A stretch of DNA of 64,000 bases, taken from assembly GCF_016772415.1 (NCBI RefSeq), contig NZ_JAGSGD010000001.1:3373501-3437500 (forward strand). Direction: 5' to 3'. The translations under genes and the position numbers were made by a program. Of this stretch, positions 16,069 to 26,011 are shown one piece after another. This DNA comes from Phenylobacterium glaciei. Its GTDB lineage: Bacteria > Pseudomonadota > Alphaproteobacteria > Caulobacterales > Caulobacteraceae. Every line of letters starts with the position of its first letter. Position 1 is the stretch's first letter. Below the pieces are notes generated by a model that did no database searches, had not been told where the DNA came from, and worked only from the letters and a program-made list of their open reading frames with translations.

Positions 16069-16625
16069 GCCTCCAGCTCAATGTCCCAGTAAAGGTAGTC
16101 GAGCCAGCTCTGGTGCAGGTGGTGCGGCGGGAACTTGCGGCCGCGTTCCTGCAGTTCGTGGGCGCTGGGCCGCCGAGCCTTGTGGCGCGGGAACATGTGC
16201 GCCTCCTGCGGGGTGCGGCCACCCTTGGTCAGGTTGCAGCGGGCGCAGGCGGTGACGATGTTTTCCCAGGTCGTGCGGCCGCCGCGCGAGCGCGGCACCA
16301 CGTGGTCGAAGGTCAGGTCCGAGCCGGAGTGGCAGTACTGGCAGGTGAAGGCGTCACGCAGGAACAGGTTGAACCGCGTGAAGGCCGGCGGCCGATCCTG
16401 GGTCACGTACTGCTTCAGCGAGACGACGCTGGGCAGCTTCATGGTGAAGGACGGAGAGTGGATCTCCTGGTCGTAGGTGGAGACCACGTCGACCCGGTCG
16501 AGGAACACCGCCTTGATCACATCCTGCCAGGGCCAGAGCGACAGCGGATAGTAGCTGAGCGGGCGGAAGTCCGCGTTGAGCACAAGGCAGGGCCAACCGG
16601 ACGGCGGGTGGGTGAGCACCTTCAT
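16065..16625 (-). CDS. HNH endonuclease
   Basis: This 186-residue protein has a complete HNH domain. A zinc Cys pair CQYC (about 95) is followed by the catalytic LTFDHVVPRSRGG (about 105) and the second pair CARC (about 127). The N-terminal part (VLNADFRPLSYYPLSLWPWQ) is the well-conserved leader of a housekeeping HNH family found in nearly all alphaproteobacteria. Its cellular role is unknown, and it is not necessarily a defence gene. It overlaps the DsbA-like gene end by 4 bases. Confidence 0.88.
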   Translation of the reverse strand: MKVLTHPPSGWPCLVLNADFRPLSYYPLSLWPWQDVIKAVFLDRVDVVSTYDQEIHSPSFTMKLPSVVSLKQYVTQDRPPAFTRFNLFLRDAFTCQYCHSGSDLTFDHVVPRSRGGRTTWENIVTACARCNLTKGGRTPQEAHMFPRHKARRPSAHELQERGRKFPPHHLHQSWLDYLYWDIELEA

Positions 16626-16804
16626 CGCCGGCTGTCCCGGTGCGCTACAGCGCCAGATGGGTACGCGTGAAAACTGAAGACGAAGCCCTCACTCTCAACC
16701 GCGCTATCGGCGAATTGGTTGGAGCCGTGAGGCCCCAGATTCCCGACGCAGGAGAACTATAGGAGAGATTCTGAGACATCGCCATGACGGCGAAGCGGCC
16801 TGCA

Positions 16805-16840
16805 CCCCGCTCGCGACCTCTTGGGTTCAAGCGAGCGGGG
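16805..16840 (-). terminator. Hairpin downstream of small membrane protein A
   Basis: CCCCGCTCGC (16805-16814) and GCGAGCGGGG (16831-16840) form a perfect 10-bp stem with a 16-base loop, just downstream of the small gene. No T-run follows on either strand, so it may be a weak or factor-assisted terminator. Confidence 0.45.
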
Positions 16841-16855
16841 AGATGCCGGAGGGCA

Positions 16856-16969
16856 TTAGGCGCCGACGATGGCGGTGGCGCCGGCGAGCGTCAGGCTCAG
16901 GGCGACAAAGGCGAAGACGACGGCGGTGTCGAAGAACCGGGCGAAGGCGTGGTCGGTGTGGGTGAACAT
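16856..16969 (-). CDS. Small membrane protein A (37 residues)
   Basis: The 37-residue peptide starts MFTHTDHAFARFFDTAVV, has one hydrophobic helix and ends ATAIVGA. It shares its plan with a second tiny gene 200 bases away (17168-17272): a short charged start with FARFFD or FERFFD, a hydrophobic core and an A-T-A-hydrophobic-V-G end. An AAGGA lies about 9 bases before the ATG, and promoter-like boxes lie farther up at 17028-17055. The similarity of protein and promoter to its neighbour is the main evidence that it is real. Function is unknown; a single-span membrane regulator is plausible. Confidence 0.65.
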   Translation of the reverse strand: MFTHTDHAFARFFDTAVVFAFVALSLTLAGATAIVGA

Positions 16970-17006
16970 TGTGGTGGTCCTTGGTCTGCCGGAGCCCCCC
17001 GGCCGG

Positions 17007-17080
17007 GTTGTTCATGTGAACAACGCTAAGATAGCAATCATCTGAACAATGTACAGATACATTTTACAGTGTACGCTATG
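17007..17080 (-). promoter_or_regulatory. Promoter/operator region of small gene A
   Basis: On the reverse strand TGTACA (17050-17055) and TATCTT (17028-17033) are 16 bases apart. An 8-2-8 palindrome GTTGTTCA/TGAACAAC (17007-17024) lies just after the -10 box. The whole stretch matches the region upstream of small gene B, including GCTAAGATA and CATCTGAAC, and TTTACAGTG farther out. Confidence 0.55.
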
Positions 17081-17116
17081 CGTTTATGCATAGGCTTGAG
17101 TATGGGGTTTCGTGCA

Positions 17117-17143
17117 ACAAAAAGGGCCCCCGAAGGGGCCCTT
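17117..17143 (-). terminator. Rho-independent terminator of small gene B
   Basis: GGGCCCC (17124-17130) and GGGGCCC (17135-17141) pair around a 4-base loop. Read on the reverse strand the stem is followed by TTTTT. It lies about 25 bases after the stop of small gene B and separates it from the promoter of gene A. Confidence 0.85.
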
Positions 17144-17167
17144 GCGATCAAGGATCGACTTTTGCTT

Positions 17168-17272
17168 TTAGACGCCGACGACTGCGGTGGCGGCGGCGAC
17201 GGTGAGGCCCATGACCAGCAGGATGGCGGGGGCGATACGGTCGAAGAAGCGTTCGAACTTTGCGAGAGACAT
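17168..17272 (-). CDS. Small membrane protein B (34 residues)
   Basis: The 34-residue peptide starts MSLAKFERFFDRIAPAILL and has a single hydrophobic helix ending ATAVVGV. It is a paralogue of the tiny gene at 16856-16969. It has a classical terminator just downstream and a good promoter upstream (TTGACG, 16-base spacer, TATCTT). The TetR gene beyond that promoter reads the other way, so this is probably a regulator-target pair. Function is unknown. Confidence 0.7.
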   Translation of the reverse strand: MSLAKFERFFDRIAPAILLVMGLTVAAATAVVGV

Positions 17273-17334
17273 GACACACACCTTGTAAGTTTGAACCCGC
17301 GGGGAGGCGGGGCGTTTGTTATTTGAACGATGCT

Positions 17335-17379
17335 AAGATACCACCCATCTGAACGCCGTCAAGATGATCTTTACGGCGT
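17335..17379 (-). promoter_or_regulatory. Promoter of small gene B with overlapping palindromic operator
   Basis: Reverse-strand -35 TTGACG (17357-17362) and -10 TATCTT (17335-17340) have a 16-base spacer. The -35 box lies inside a 27-bp near-perfect palindrome (17353-17379) with ends ACGCCGT/ACGGCGT and centre AAGATGATCTT. One base pair is mismatched. A TetR dimer bound there would block both this promoter and its own, divergent one. Confidence 0.6.
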
Positions 17380-17405
17380 CCAGATATACTTTTACAGTGA
17401 GTGCG

Positions 17406-18035
17406 ATGAGAGAAGCTGAAGCCTCCGAAGCCCGCCCCTATCACCACGGCGATCTGAGCCGCGCCCTGATCGATGCGGCTCGCCGCCTGTTGGAGTCCGA
17501 AGGGCCTTCGGCCTTGTCGCTCCGGGCCGTGGCCCGGGAGGCGGGCGTCAGTCCGGCCGCGCCCTACCACCACTTCAAGGACAAGGGCGAACTGCTGGAG
17601 GCCGTGGCGACCGAGGGCTGGGACCTGCTCAACGACTCGCTGTCGGCGGCCCGGAAGTCGGCCCATTCGGTGAAGGACAAGCTGACGGCGCTGGGCGTGG
17701 CCTATGTGGTCTTCGCCCGGGAGAACCCCAGCCTGTACCGCATCATGTACGACGGCTCGCGCAACAAAGAGGAGCTGCCCTCCCAAGTCCACTTGGAGGA
17801 CGACAGCGCCTATTGTCAGGTGCGCGACACCCTGGTGGAGGCCGGCGCCGACCCCACCGACGAGATCGCCCTGGAACTGGCCACGACGGCCGCCTGGTGC
17901 GCCGCCCACGGCCTGGCCGAGATGGCCTCCTTCAAGCAGTTCGACGTGCTGAAGACCGCGCTCGGCAGCGAGGAAGCCTTCCTGCGCGGCGTCTTCGAGC
18001 ACATGAAGATTTTCGCCGACGACCACGGGAAGTAG
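17406..18035 (+). CDS. TetR family transcriptional regulator
   Basis: The 209-residue protein has the N-terminal TetR helix-turn-helix (LSLRAVAREAGVSPAAPYHHF, in part SLRAVAREAGVS then YHHFKDKGELL, about 35-65) and a C-terminal TetR_C domain. I chose the ATG at 17406; a GTG at 17397 is equally in frame. The 27-bp palindrome 27 bases before it and the two tiny divergent genes suggest it represses itself and them. The ligand is unknown. Confidence 0.88.
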   Translation: MREAEASEARPYHHGDLSRALIDAARRLLESEGPSALSLRAVAREAGVSPAAPYHHFKDKGELLEAVATEGWDLLNDSLSAARKSAHSVKDKLTALGVAYVVFARENPSLYRIMYDGSRNKEELPSQVHLEDDSAYCQVRDTLVEAGADPTDEIALELATTAAWCAAHGLAEMASFKQFDVLKTALGSEEAFLRGVFEHMKIFADDHGK

Positions 18036-18044
18036 ACAAGGGGC

Positions 18045-18887
18045 GTGACCGCGCCCTTCACCACCCGCTTCGCCCCCTCCCCCACGGGATTGCTCCACCG
18101 GGGGCACGCCTTTTCGGCGCTCACCGCCCATGACGCCGCCGGCGCGGCGAACGGCGCCTTCCTGCTGCGCATCGAAGACATCGACGCCACCCGCTGCCGC
18201 CCCGAGTTCGAAGCCGCGATCATCGAGGACCTGGCCTGGCTGGGCCTGACCTGGGAACAGCCGGTGCGGCGCCAGTCCGAGCACCTGGCCGAGTACCAGA
18301 CCGCCCTCGACGGTCTCGCCACGCGCGGCCTGCTTTACCGCTGCTTCCGAACCCGCAAGGAAATCGCCGGGACAATCGCCTCGGCGCCGCATGGGACCAT
18401 GGACACCTGGCGCGGAGCCCCCCTGCCCGCCGACGAGGAGGCGCAGCGGTTGGCGGCGGGCGAGGCCTTCGCCTGGCGGCTTTGGCTGGACGCCGCCCTG
18501 GCCGAGGTAGGGGCCCTCACCTTTGTCGAGGAAGGCTCAGGCCCGAACGGCGAAACCGGTGTCATCGACGTCCGCCCCGAACTCGGCGGTGATGTGGTGC
18601 TGGCCCGGCGCGATGTCGGGGTCGCCTATCACCTGGCCGTCACCCTGGACGACGCTCTCCAGGGGGTGACCCACGTGATCCGCGGCCAGGACCTCTTCGA
18701 GGCGGCCCACGTCCAGCGACTTCTGCAGGCCTTGCTGGGACTGCCCGCCCCGGTCTATCGCCATCACCGGCTGCTGACGGGTCCGGACGGCAAGCGCTAC
18801 GCCAAGCGCGACCACGCCCAGACCCTGGCCGAACTGAGGGCCGGCGGCGTCACGCCGGAGCAACTCCGCGCGGAGATGGGACTTTGA
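18045..18887 (+). CDS. gluQ: Glutamyl-Q tRNA(Asp) synthetase
   Basis: The 280-residue protein is a truncated glutamyl-tRNA synthetase paralogue that glutamylates queuosine at the wobble base of tRNA(Asp). It has FAPSPTGLLHRGH (the HIGH motif, about 9-21) and LRIEDIDATR, and it lacks the anticodon-binding domain. The zinc site expected around CFRTRKE (about 104) shows only one cysteine, and the KMSKS-like motif reads GKRYAKRDH. The start is GTG. Its stop overlaps the next TTG start (TTGA). Confidence 0.87.
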   Translation: MTAPFTTRFAPSPTGLLHRGHAFSALTAHDAAGAANGAFLLRIEDIDATRCRPEFEAAIIEDLAWLGLTWEQPVRRQSEHLAEYQTALDGLATRGLLYRCFRTRKEIAGTIASAPHGTMDTWRGAPLPADEEAQRLAAGEAFAWRLWLDAALAEVGALTFVEEGSGPNGETGVIDVRPELGGDVVLARRDVGVAYHLAVTLDDALQGVTHVIRGQDLFEAAHVQRLLQALLGLPAPVYRHHRLLTGPDGKRYAKRDHAQTLAELRAGGVTPEQLRAEMGL

Positions 18888-19768
18888 CCGATACGCCTGA
18901 GGATCGCGGCAAGGCCCTGGCCATGCTGCTGCTGGGCGCCTGCGTCATCGGGGTCGGCCCGGTGCTGGTGCGGCTATCGGAGACCGGGCCGGCTGCGGCG
19001 GGCTTCTGGCGGCTGGTCTTCGCCCTGCCCCTGCTGGCCCTGATGGGCCAGACCACCGGCGGCCTGGGCAAGCCGCCCGGCGCCGCCGTCCTGGCCGGCG
19101 TCGCCTTCGCCCTGGATCTTGGCTTCTGGCACTACGGCATCGCCAACACCTCGGTGGCCAAGGCCACGGTGCTATCGAACCTGACGCCGGTGCTGGTGAC
19201 CGCCTTCGCCTGGATCTTCCTCAAGCAGCGGCCGCGTCGGCTGTTCCTGCTGGCGGTGGCCTTCGCCGTCGCCGGCGCCTGGACCATGGCGCTTACAAAG
19301 GGGGCCGGATCGATAGGGGTGAACCCGCCCCTGGGCGACGCCCTCTCGGCGGCCACAGCCATCTGGTACTCGCTCTATTTTCTGGTGGTCTCCAGCGCCC
19401 GGCAGACCATGTCGGCGACGCGGATCATGTTCTGGTCGACCCTGGTGGGCGCGCCGCTGATGCTGGTGGCCGCGCTCGCCCTCGGCGAACAGATCCTCCC
19501 CACCGGTCTCGGCGGCTGGGCCGCCTGCGCAGGGCTCGGCCTCATGCACGTCGCCGGACAGGGCTCCATCGCCTGGGCTCTGGGACGGCTGCCGGCCGCC
19601 ACCGCCTCGGTGGTGGTCCTGGTCCAGCCCGTGGTGGCCGCCCTGCTGGGCTGGCTGTTGTTCAACGAACTGCTGGGAACCTGGCCCGCCGTGGGCGCGG
19701 CTGTCGCTCTGGGCGGCGTGGTGCTCGCCCAGTGGGCCAGCCGCCCGATCGCCGCTAAGCTCGCCTAG
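18884..19768 (+). CDS. EamA/DMT family transporter
   Basis: The 294-residue protein has ten hydrophobic segments and two EamA halves. Marker parts are GPVLVRLSETGPAAAGFWRL near the start and VVVLVQPVVAALLGWLLFNE near the end. Such proteins export metabolites or amino acids; the substrate is unknown. The TTG start overlaps the gluQ stop, and the stop overlaps the selO stop from the other strand. Confidence 0.85.
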   Translation: MTDTPEDRGKALAMLLLGACVIGVGPVLVRLSETGPAAAGFWRLVFALPLLALMGQTTGGLGKPPGAAVLAGVAFALDLGFWHYGIANTSVAKATVLSNLTPVLVTAFAWIFLKQRPRRLFLLAVAFAVAGAWTMALTKGAGSIGVNPPLGDALSAATAIWYSLYFLVVSSARQTMSATRIMFWSTLVGAPLMLVAALALGEQILPTGLGGWAACAGLGLMHVAGQGSIAWALGRLPAATASVVVLVQPVVAALLGWLLFNELLGTWPAVGAAVALGGVVLAQWASRPIAAKLA

Positions 19769-21207
19769 AGGTCCCAGGCCTTCCGGGCGGTCTCGATCCG
19801 CGCCAGCTTGGCGTGGAAATCGGTCCAGTCGTCTTCGGCCGCGATGCGATCCCAGATGGCCTCGATCTCGTCGATCAGCAGCTCTTCCGGCTCGGCCTTG
19901 GCGAAGTAGGGATCGAGCAGGCGGCCGGGACGATCCGGCTCGGTCTCGGCCACCCGGCGGCGGAAGTCGGCGAAGGGTTGGCCGCCATAGATGTCGCCCC
20001 GCGGACTGGCCATGGCCCGGCCCACATCGCCGCAGAACCAGTCGAAGAAGAAGGGCTCCCAGCGCAGCCGCTCGCCTCCGGCCGCCAGCGCCGTGAAGGC
20101 GGCGTTGACCAGCCCTGCGTCCAGGTCCCGGCCCCGGCTCTTCAGCCCAAGGCGCTTGAGCATGGCGGCGGCCAGCCCACCGCGATAGGCGTCGGCGAAA
20201 CCGTTCAGGGCGTCCACCAACGGCTGCTGCTCGCCCACCATGGACAGACAGCCGCCGAGGTTCTGCAGGTTCCAGAACACCGCCTCCGGCTGGCGGCCGA
20301 AGCTGTAGAGGCCCTGGCTGTCGAAATAGGCGGCCACGAAGTTGGGGTCGTTGTGCGGCAGGAACCGGTAGGGGCCGTAGTCGAAGCTCTCCCCGGTGAT
20401 GTTCATGTTGTCGGTGTTGAGCACGCCATGGACGAAGCCGGCCGCCATCCAGGAGGCCGCCAGGGTCCCGGCCCGCTCCACCACCGCCGTCAGCAGGGCC
20501 GAGGTGCGGTCGGGCGCATGGTCCAGCTCGGGGTAGTAGGTCTCGATCACATAGTCGACGAGGCGGACGATCTCGCGCGGCTGCTCCAGGAAGGCCTGGC
20601 GCTGGAAGGTGCCGAAGCGGATGTGGCTGTGGGACAGCCGGGTCAGGACCGCTGAGCGGGTGGGGCTGGGCTCGTCGCCGCGCTCCAGGGCCTCGCCGGT
20701 CTCGATCAGCGAGAAGGACTTGGAGGTGGGCACGCCCAGCGCCTCGAGCATGGCGGTGGCAAGCACCTCACGCATGCCGCCCTTCAGGGTCAGGCGACCG
20801 TCGGCGGTGCGCGACCAGGGCGTGGTCCCAGAACCCTTGGTGCCGAGGTCCAGCAGGCGGTCGGTTCCGACCTCCCTAAGTTGGGCGAAGGTGAAGCCGC
20901 GGCCGTCGCCGAGGTCGGGGTTGTAAACCCGGAACTGGTGGCCGTGATAGCGCTGGGCCAGGGGCGGATCGATGTTGCCCGGCAGGGGCTGGAAGCGGCC
21001 GAAGTGGGCCACCCACTCGGCGTCGGTCAGAGTGTCGAGGCCCACCGTCGCCGCGGCCCGGTCATTGCGGAACCGCAGCAGGGTCTGGGGGAAATCGGCG
21101 GCCGCGACGGGATCGGCGAACTCCGGGCCGAGGTCGGGCAGGCGGGGATCGGGGCGGTAGGCGGACGAGACGGGCATGGCCGCCAGATGGCGCTGAAAAC
21201 CCGCCAC
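19765..21207 (-). CDS. selO: SelO/YdiU family protein adenylyltransferase
   Basis: The 480-residue protein has the pseudokinase SelO signature. Visible segments are QRYHGHQFRVYNPDLGDGR (about 83), LDLGTKGSGTTPWSRTADGR, then GGMREVLATAMLEALGVPTS, and the active-site HGVLNTDNMNITGESFDYGP. SelO transfers AMP to protein hydroxyl side chains and is linked to redox stress. The frame starts at a GTG (21207); an ATG at 21177 gives a 470-residue protein and is equally likely. It is divergent from nhaA. Confidence 0.92.
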   Translation of the reverse strand: MAGFQRHLAAMPVSSAYRPDPRLPDLGPEFADPVAAADFPQTLLRFRNDRAAATVGLDTLTDAEWVAHFGRFQPLPGNIDPPLAQRYHGHQFRVYNPDLGDGRGFTFAQLREVGTDRLLDLGTKGSGTTPWSRTADGRLTLKGGMREVLATAMLEALGVPTSKSFSLIETGEALERGDEPSPTRSAVLTRLSHSHIRFGTFQRQAFLEQPREIVRLVDYVIETYYPELDHAPDRTSALLTAVVERAGTLAASWMAAGFVHGVLNTDNMNITGESFDYGPYRFLPHNDPNFVAAYFDSQGLYSFGRQPEAVFWNLQNLGGCLSMVGEQQPLVDALNGFADAYRGGLAAAMLKRLGLKSRGRDLDAGLVNAAFTALAAGGERLRWEPFFFDWFCGDVGRAMASPRGDIYGGQPFADFRRRVAETEPDRPGRLLDPYFAKAEPEELLIDEIEAIWDRIAAEDDWTDFHAKLARIETARKAWDL

Positions 21208-21259
21208 GGCAAGCGCGGTTGTGATGCACGGGGGCGCAAAGCCATGCTACCGCTCGGTC

Positions 21260-22447
21260 ATGGCGCGACGCATCACCCTCGACTTCCTCAAGACCGAAGC
21301 CGCCTCGGGCATGATCCTGGCGGGCGCGGCCCTGGCGGCCATCCTCCTGGCCAACTCCCCGTGGTCACAGCACTATTTCGGCTTCATCGCCCACAAGCTG
21401 ACCATCCAGGTGGGGGCCTTCGACGAGACGCACTCGGTTCTGGACTGGGTGAAGGAAGGCCTGATGGCCATCTTCTTCTTCGTCGTCGGGATGGAGATCA
21501 AGTACGAGATCCTGCGCGGCGAACTGTCCAACCCGCGCCGCCTGGCCCTGCCCGTGCTGGCGGCGATCGGCGGCATGGCGGTCCCGGCCGGGGTCTATCT
21601 GGCGTTCAATCTGGGGGCCGGAGGATCGCCCCAGGGCTGGCCCACGGCGACGGCCACCGACATCGCCTTCGCCCTGGCGGCCCTGGCCATCGTGGGCAAG
21701 AAGCTGCCGCCCTCGCTGCGGATCTTCCTGCTGACCCTGGCCATCGCCGACGACCTGGGCGCGGTGGCTCTGATCGCCATCCTGTTCACCGCCAAGGTCA
21801 ACCTGCTGGCGCTCGGCGGCGCGCTGTCGACGCTCGCCCTGATGTTCCTGCTGGGACGCTGGAAGACCGCGCCCTACTTCTTCTACGCCTGCTGCTTCGT
21901 GCTGATCTGGGCCTTTACCCTGAAGAGCGGGATCAACACCTCGCTGGCCGGCGTCGCCGCCGCCATGACCGTGCCCGTCGAGCCGCGCAGGCCCGGCCAG
22001 ACCGGGGTGCTGCACTACTTCATGGAGAGCCTGCACGGCTATGTGGCCTTCCTGATCCTGCCCCTGTTCGCTTTCGTGGCGGCGGGGTTCAGCCTCAGCG
22101 GCCTGTCGCTGCGGGAGCTGTTCAGCCCCGTCGCCCTGGGGGTCGGGCTGGGCCTGTTCCTCGGCAAGCAGGTGGGGGTGTTCGGGGCCGCGGCCCTGGC
22201 TATCGGGCTGAAGCTCGCCCGCCGGCCGACCGGGGCCAAGTGGATCGAGCTCTATGGGGTGGCGCTGCTGTGCGGGGTGGGCTTCACCATGAGCCTGTTC
22301 ATCGGGGCCCTGGCCTTCAGCCCCGCCGACGTCGCCGCCCAGACCGAGGTGCGGATCGGGGTGATCGTGGGCTCGCTGCTGTCGACCCTGGTGGGGATGG
22401 CGGTGCTGGGCTGGTCCCAGGCGCGGCGCAATCTAGACCAGGGCTGA
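21260..22447 (+). CDS. nhaA: Na+/H+ antiporter NhaA
   Basis: The 395-residue protein has twelve membrane segments and NhaA marker sequences: FFFVVGMEIKYEI (about 72), PTATATDIAFALA (about 132) and the ion-site LTLAIADDLGAVA (about 165). It exports Na+ in exchange for protons at the inner membrane. I chose the ATG at 21260; the in-frame ATG at 21221 falls before the family N-terminus. Its 3' end overlaps the bioD end by 15 bases. Confidence 0.93.
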   Translation: MARRITLDFLKTEAASGMILAGAALAAILLANSPWSQHYFGFIAHKLTIQVGAFDETHSVLDWVKEGLMAIFFFVVGMEIKYEILRGELSNPRRLALPVLAAIGGMAVPAGVYLAFNLGAGGSPQGWPTATATDIAFALAALAIVGKKLPPSLRIFLLTLAIADDLGAVALIAILFTAKVNLLALGGALSTLALMFLLGRWKTAPYFFYACCFVLIWAFTLKSGINTSLAGVAAAMTVPVEPRRPGQTGVLHYFMESLHGYVAFLILPLFAFVAAGFSLSGLSLRELFSPVALGVGLGLFLGKQVGVFGAAALAIGLKLARRPTGAKWIELYGVALLCGVGFTMSLFIGALAFSPADVAAQTEVRIGVIVGSLLSTLVGMAVLGWSQARRNLDQG

Positions 22448-23092
22448 GGCCCAGGTCTCGTCGTGGCGAGGGGCGGCCAGGACCGGGACATCGCCGGCGA
22501 ACTGGGCCACGGCGGCCACGGTCTGGGGGAAGTCCGGGGCGTCCGGATCGGCGCTCTGGCTGACCACGATCCCAAGCACCGCAAGGCCGCGCGCCCGCAG
22601 CACCTCCAGGGCCGTGAGCGTATGGCTGACCCCGCCGAGGTAGGAGCCGCCCACCAGGATGGTGGGCAGACCGAGCGCCAGCTGCAGGTCCAGGCCGGTG
22701 GCGTCTTCGGCCAGGGGGCTCATCACCCCGCCCGCGCCTTCCACCAGCAGCAGGTCGGCGGTCTGGGCGGCCAGCACCGGACGGCAGACGGCCAGCAGGT
22801 CGGCCAGGGTCAGGGTTCGCCCCTCCAGCCGGGCGGCCATGGGCGGCGACAGGGCGGCTTCGAAGCGGAGGGGGGACATGGCCTCCAGGGCGCCCGCCGT
22901 CAGGTCCCGCCCGAGGGCCGCCAGCAGCCGTCCGGGATCACTGGTGACGGCCACGGATGGAAGATAACCGGTTACGACGGGCTTGAGGGCCGCCACAGAC
23001 CAACCCTTGGCGCGCGCGGCCTTCAGGATGGCGCAGGCGGCCCAGGTTTTTCCCACATCCGTATGGGATCCGGCGATGAAGACGGTCCTCAT
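22433..23092 (-). CDS. bioD: Dethiobiotin synthetase
   Basis: The 219-residue protein has the P-loop FIAGSHTDVGKTWAA (about 5-18) and the LKPVVTGY, LVEGAGGVMSPL and PTILVGGSYLGG segments of BioD. It forms dethiobiotin from DAPA, CO2 and ATP. The ATG overlaps the bioF stop by 4 bases (bioF then bioD). This split puts bioA 12 kb away at 36528. Confidence 0.9.
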   Translation of the reverse strand: MRTVFIAGSHTDVGKTWAACAILKAARAKGWSVAALKPVVTGYLPSVAVTSDPGRLLAALGRDLTAGALEAMSPLRFEAALSPPMAARLEGRTLTLADLLAVCRPVLAAQTADLLLVEGAGGVMSPLAEDATGLDLQLALGLPTILVGGSYLGGVSHTLTALEVLRARGLAVLGIVVSQSADPDAPDFPQTVAAVAQFAGDVPVLAAPRHDETWASALV

Positions 23093-24240
23093 GCGGCCAG
23101 GCCGACGATGGCCGACATTAGACCCTCAATGTCCCGCGACGTGTGGCCCGCGGTGAAGGCCAGGCGCAGGCGGGCGGTCCCGGGCGGCACGGTGGGCGGA
23201 CGGATGGCGACGGCCAGGAAGCCTTGCGCTTCAAGGGCTTGGGCGGCGGCGAGCGCGCGGTCGGCCTCGCCCATCAGGATGGGGACCACCGCCGAGGTGG
23301 CGTCCGGAAGATTGAGCCCGCGGGTGAAGCGCCGCGCGTTGGCCAGCGGCGCGGCCACCAGGTCCGGGTCGGCGGCGATCACGTCGAGGGCGGCGAGCGC
23401 GGCGGCGGCGTTCGCGGGGGGCAGGCCGGTCGTATAGACGAAGGTCCGGGCGCGGGTCTTGATCAGGTCGATGACGGCCTGGCTGGCGCAGACATAGGCG
23501 CCGTAGCCCCCCAGCGCCTTGGAGAAGGTGCCCATGGAGAGGTCAATGTGGGCGGTGGGGTAGACAGAGCCCGACCCCGCGCCACCCACGCCCACCACGC
23601 CCAGGCCGTGGGCGTCGTCCACCAGCAGCCAGGCCTCGTGCGCGCGGGCCAGATCGCTGATCTGGTCCAGTGGCGCCAGGTCCCCGTCCATGGAGAAGAC
23701 CCCGTCGGTGGCGATCAGGCAGCGGGCGGCGACCCCGCGATGGGCGGCGAGCTTGGCGGCCAGATCGGCCATGTCGTTGTGGCGAAAGGCCAGCACCGTG
23801 GCCCCCGACAGCTGGGCGCCCGACCAGATGCAGGCGTGGGCCAGCTCGTCGGCGAGGATCAGGTCGCCTGGCCCCATGACGGTGGGGATGATCCCGGTAT
23901 TGGCGAGATAGCCGGAGCCGAAGACACAGGCGGCGGCCTTGCCCTTCAGCGCCGCCAGCCGCGCCTCCAGCTCGCGAAAGAGCGGGTTGTCACCGGTCAC
24001 CAGCCGCGAGGCGCCGGCGCCCACGCCATAGCGCTCGACGGCGGCGATGGCCGCGGCCTTCACCGCGCGATCGTGCGACAGGTTCAGGTAGTCGTTGCAG
24101 GAGAAGGACAGCAGCCGCCGCCCGTTCCGCTCGACCCAGATCCCGTCGATCCGGTCGGTGGGGACCAGCCGCCGCCGCAGACTGCGGCTCTCCAGCTGAT
24201 CGAGCTTCTCGGCGGCGAAGGCGGTGAGGCTGTCGGTCAT
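23089..24240 (-). CDS. bioF: 8-amino-7-oxononanoate synthase
   Basis: The 383-residue PLP enzyme condenses pimeloyl-ACP/CoA with alanine. Visible are FSCNDYLNLSHD (about 46), GAGASRLVTGDN, DDAHGLGVVG (about 205) and the PLP lysine in GTFSKALGG (about 236). The start is ATG at 24240. It is divergent from a hybrid kinase across a gap of about 185 bases that also carries a half-copy of a repeat arm (24297-24312). Confidence 0.92.
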   Translation of the reverse strand: MTDSLTAFAAEKLDQLESRSLRRRLVPTDRIDGIWVERNGRRLLSFSCNDYLNLSHDRAVKAAAIAAVERYGVGAGASRLVTGDNPLFRELEARLAALKGKAAACVFGSGYLANTGIIPTVMGPGDLILADELAHACIWSGAQLSGATVLAFRHNDMADLAAKLAAHRGVAARCLIATDGVFSMDGDLAPLDQISDLARAHEAWLLVDDAHGLGVVGVGGAGSGSVYPTAHIDLSMGTFSKALGGYGAYVCASQAVIDLIKTRARTFVYTTGLPPANAAAALAALDVIAADPDLVAAPLANARRFTRGLNLPDATSAVVPILMGEADRALAAAQALEAQGFLAVAIRPPTVPPGTARLRLAFTAGHTSRDIEGLMSAIVGLAA

Positions 24241-24425
24241 GGGGCGGCGATATGCACCCGGTTGCGGAGCCGGGGAAGGGCGTACGCAACGTCACTCCGC
24301 TCATCCCGGCGACCCGACCTTGTTCGCAAGATAGTGACACTCTTGACGTCGAAATTTACTCGCGGTTGACGGCGACGACCCATATTGGGTCACGGCTCAG
24401 TATGCCGTCCGGAGTCGCCTCGCCC

Positions 24426-25991
<1,566 letters not shown>

Positions 25992-26011
25992 TAACCACCG
26001 CTCATCGCTCC

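Noticed and set aside
16065..16625. HNH protein as a defence nuclease
   Set aside because: It has the conserved leader of a housekeeping HNH family and no linked defence genes.
16667..16762. Possible 31-residue forward ORF upstream of the HNH gene
   Set aside because: Only about half its codons end in G or C, unlike real genes here, and no ribosome site or family is seen.
17069..17326. 85-codon forward frame between the two small genes
   Set aside because: It crosses a strong terminator and both strands of the small-gene B region; no support for coding.
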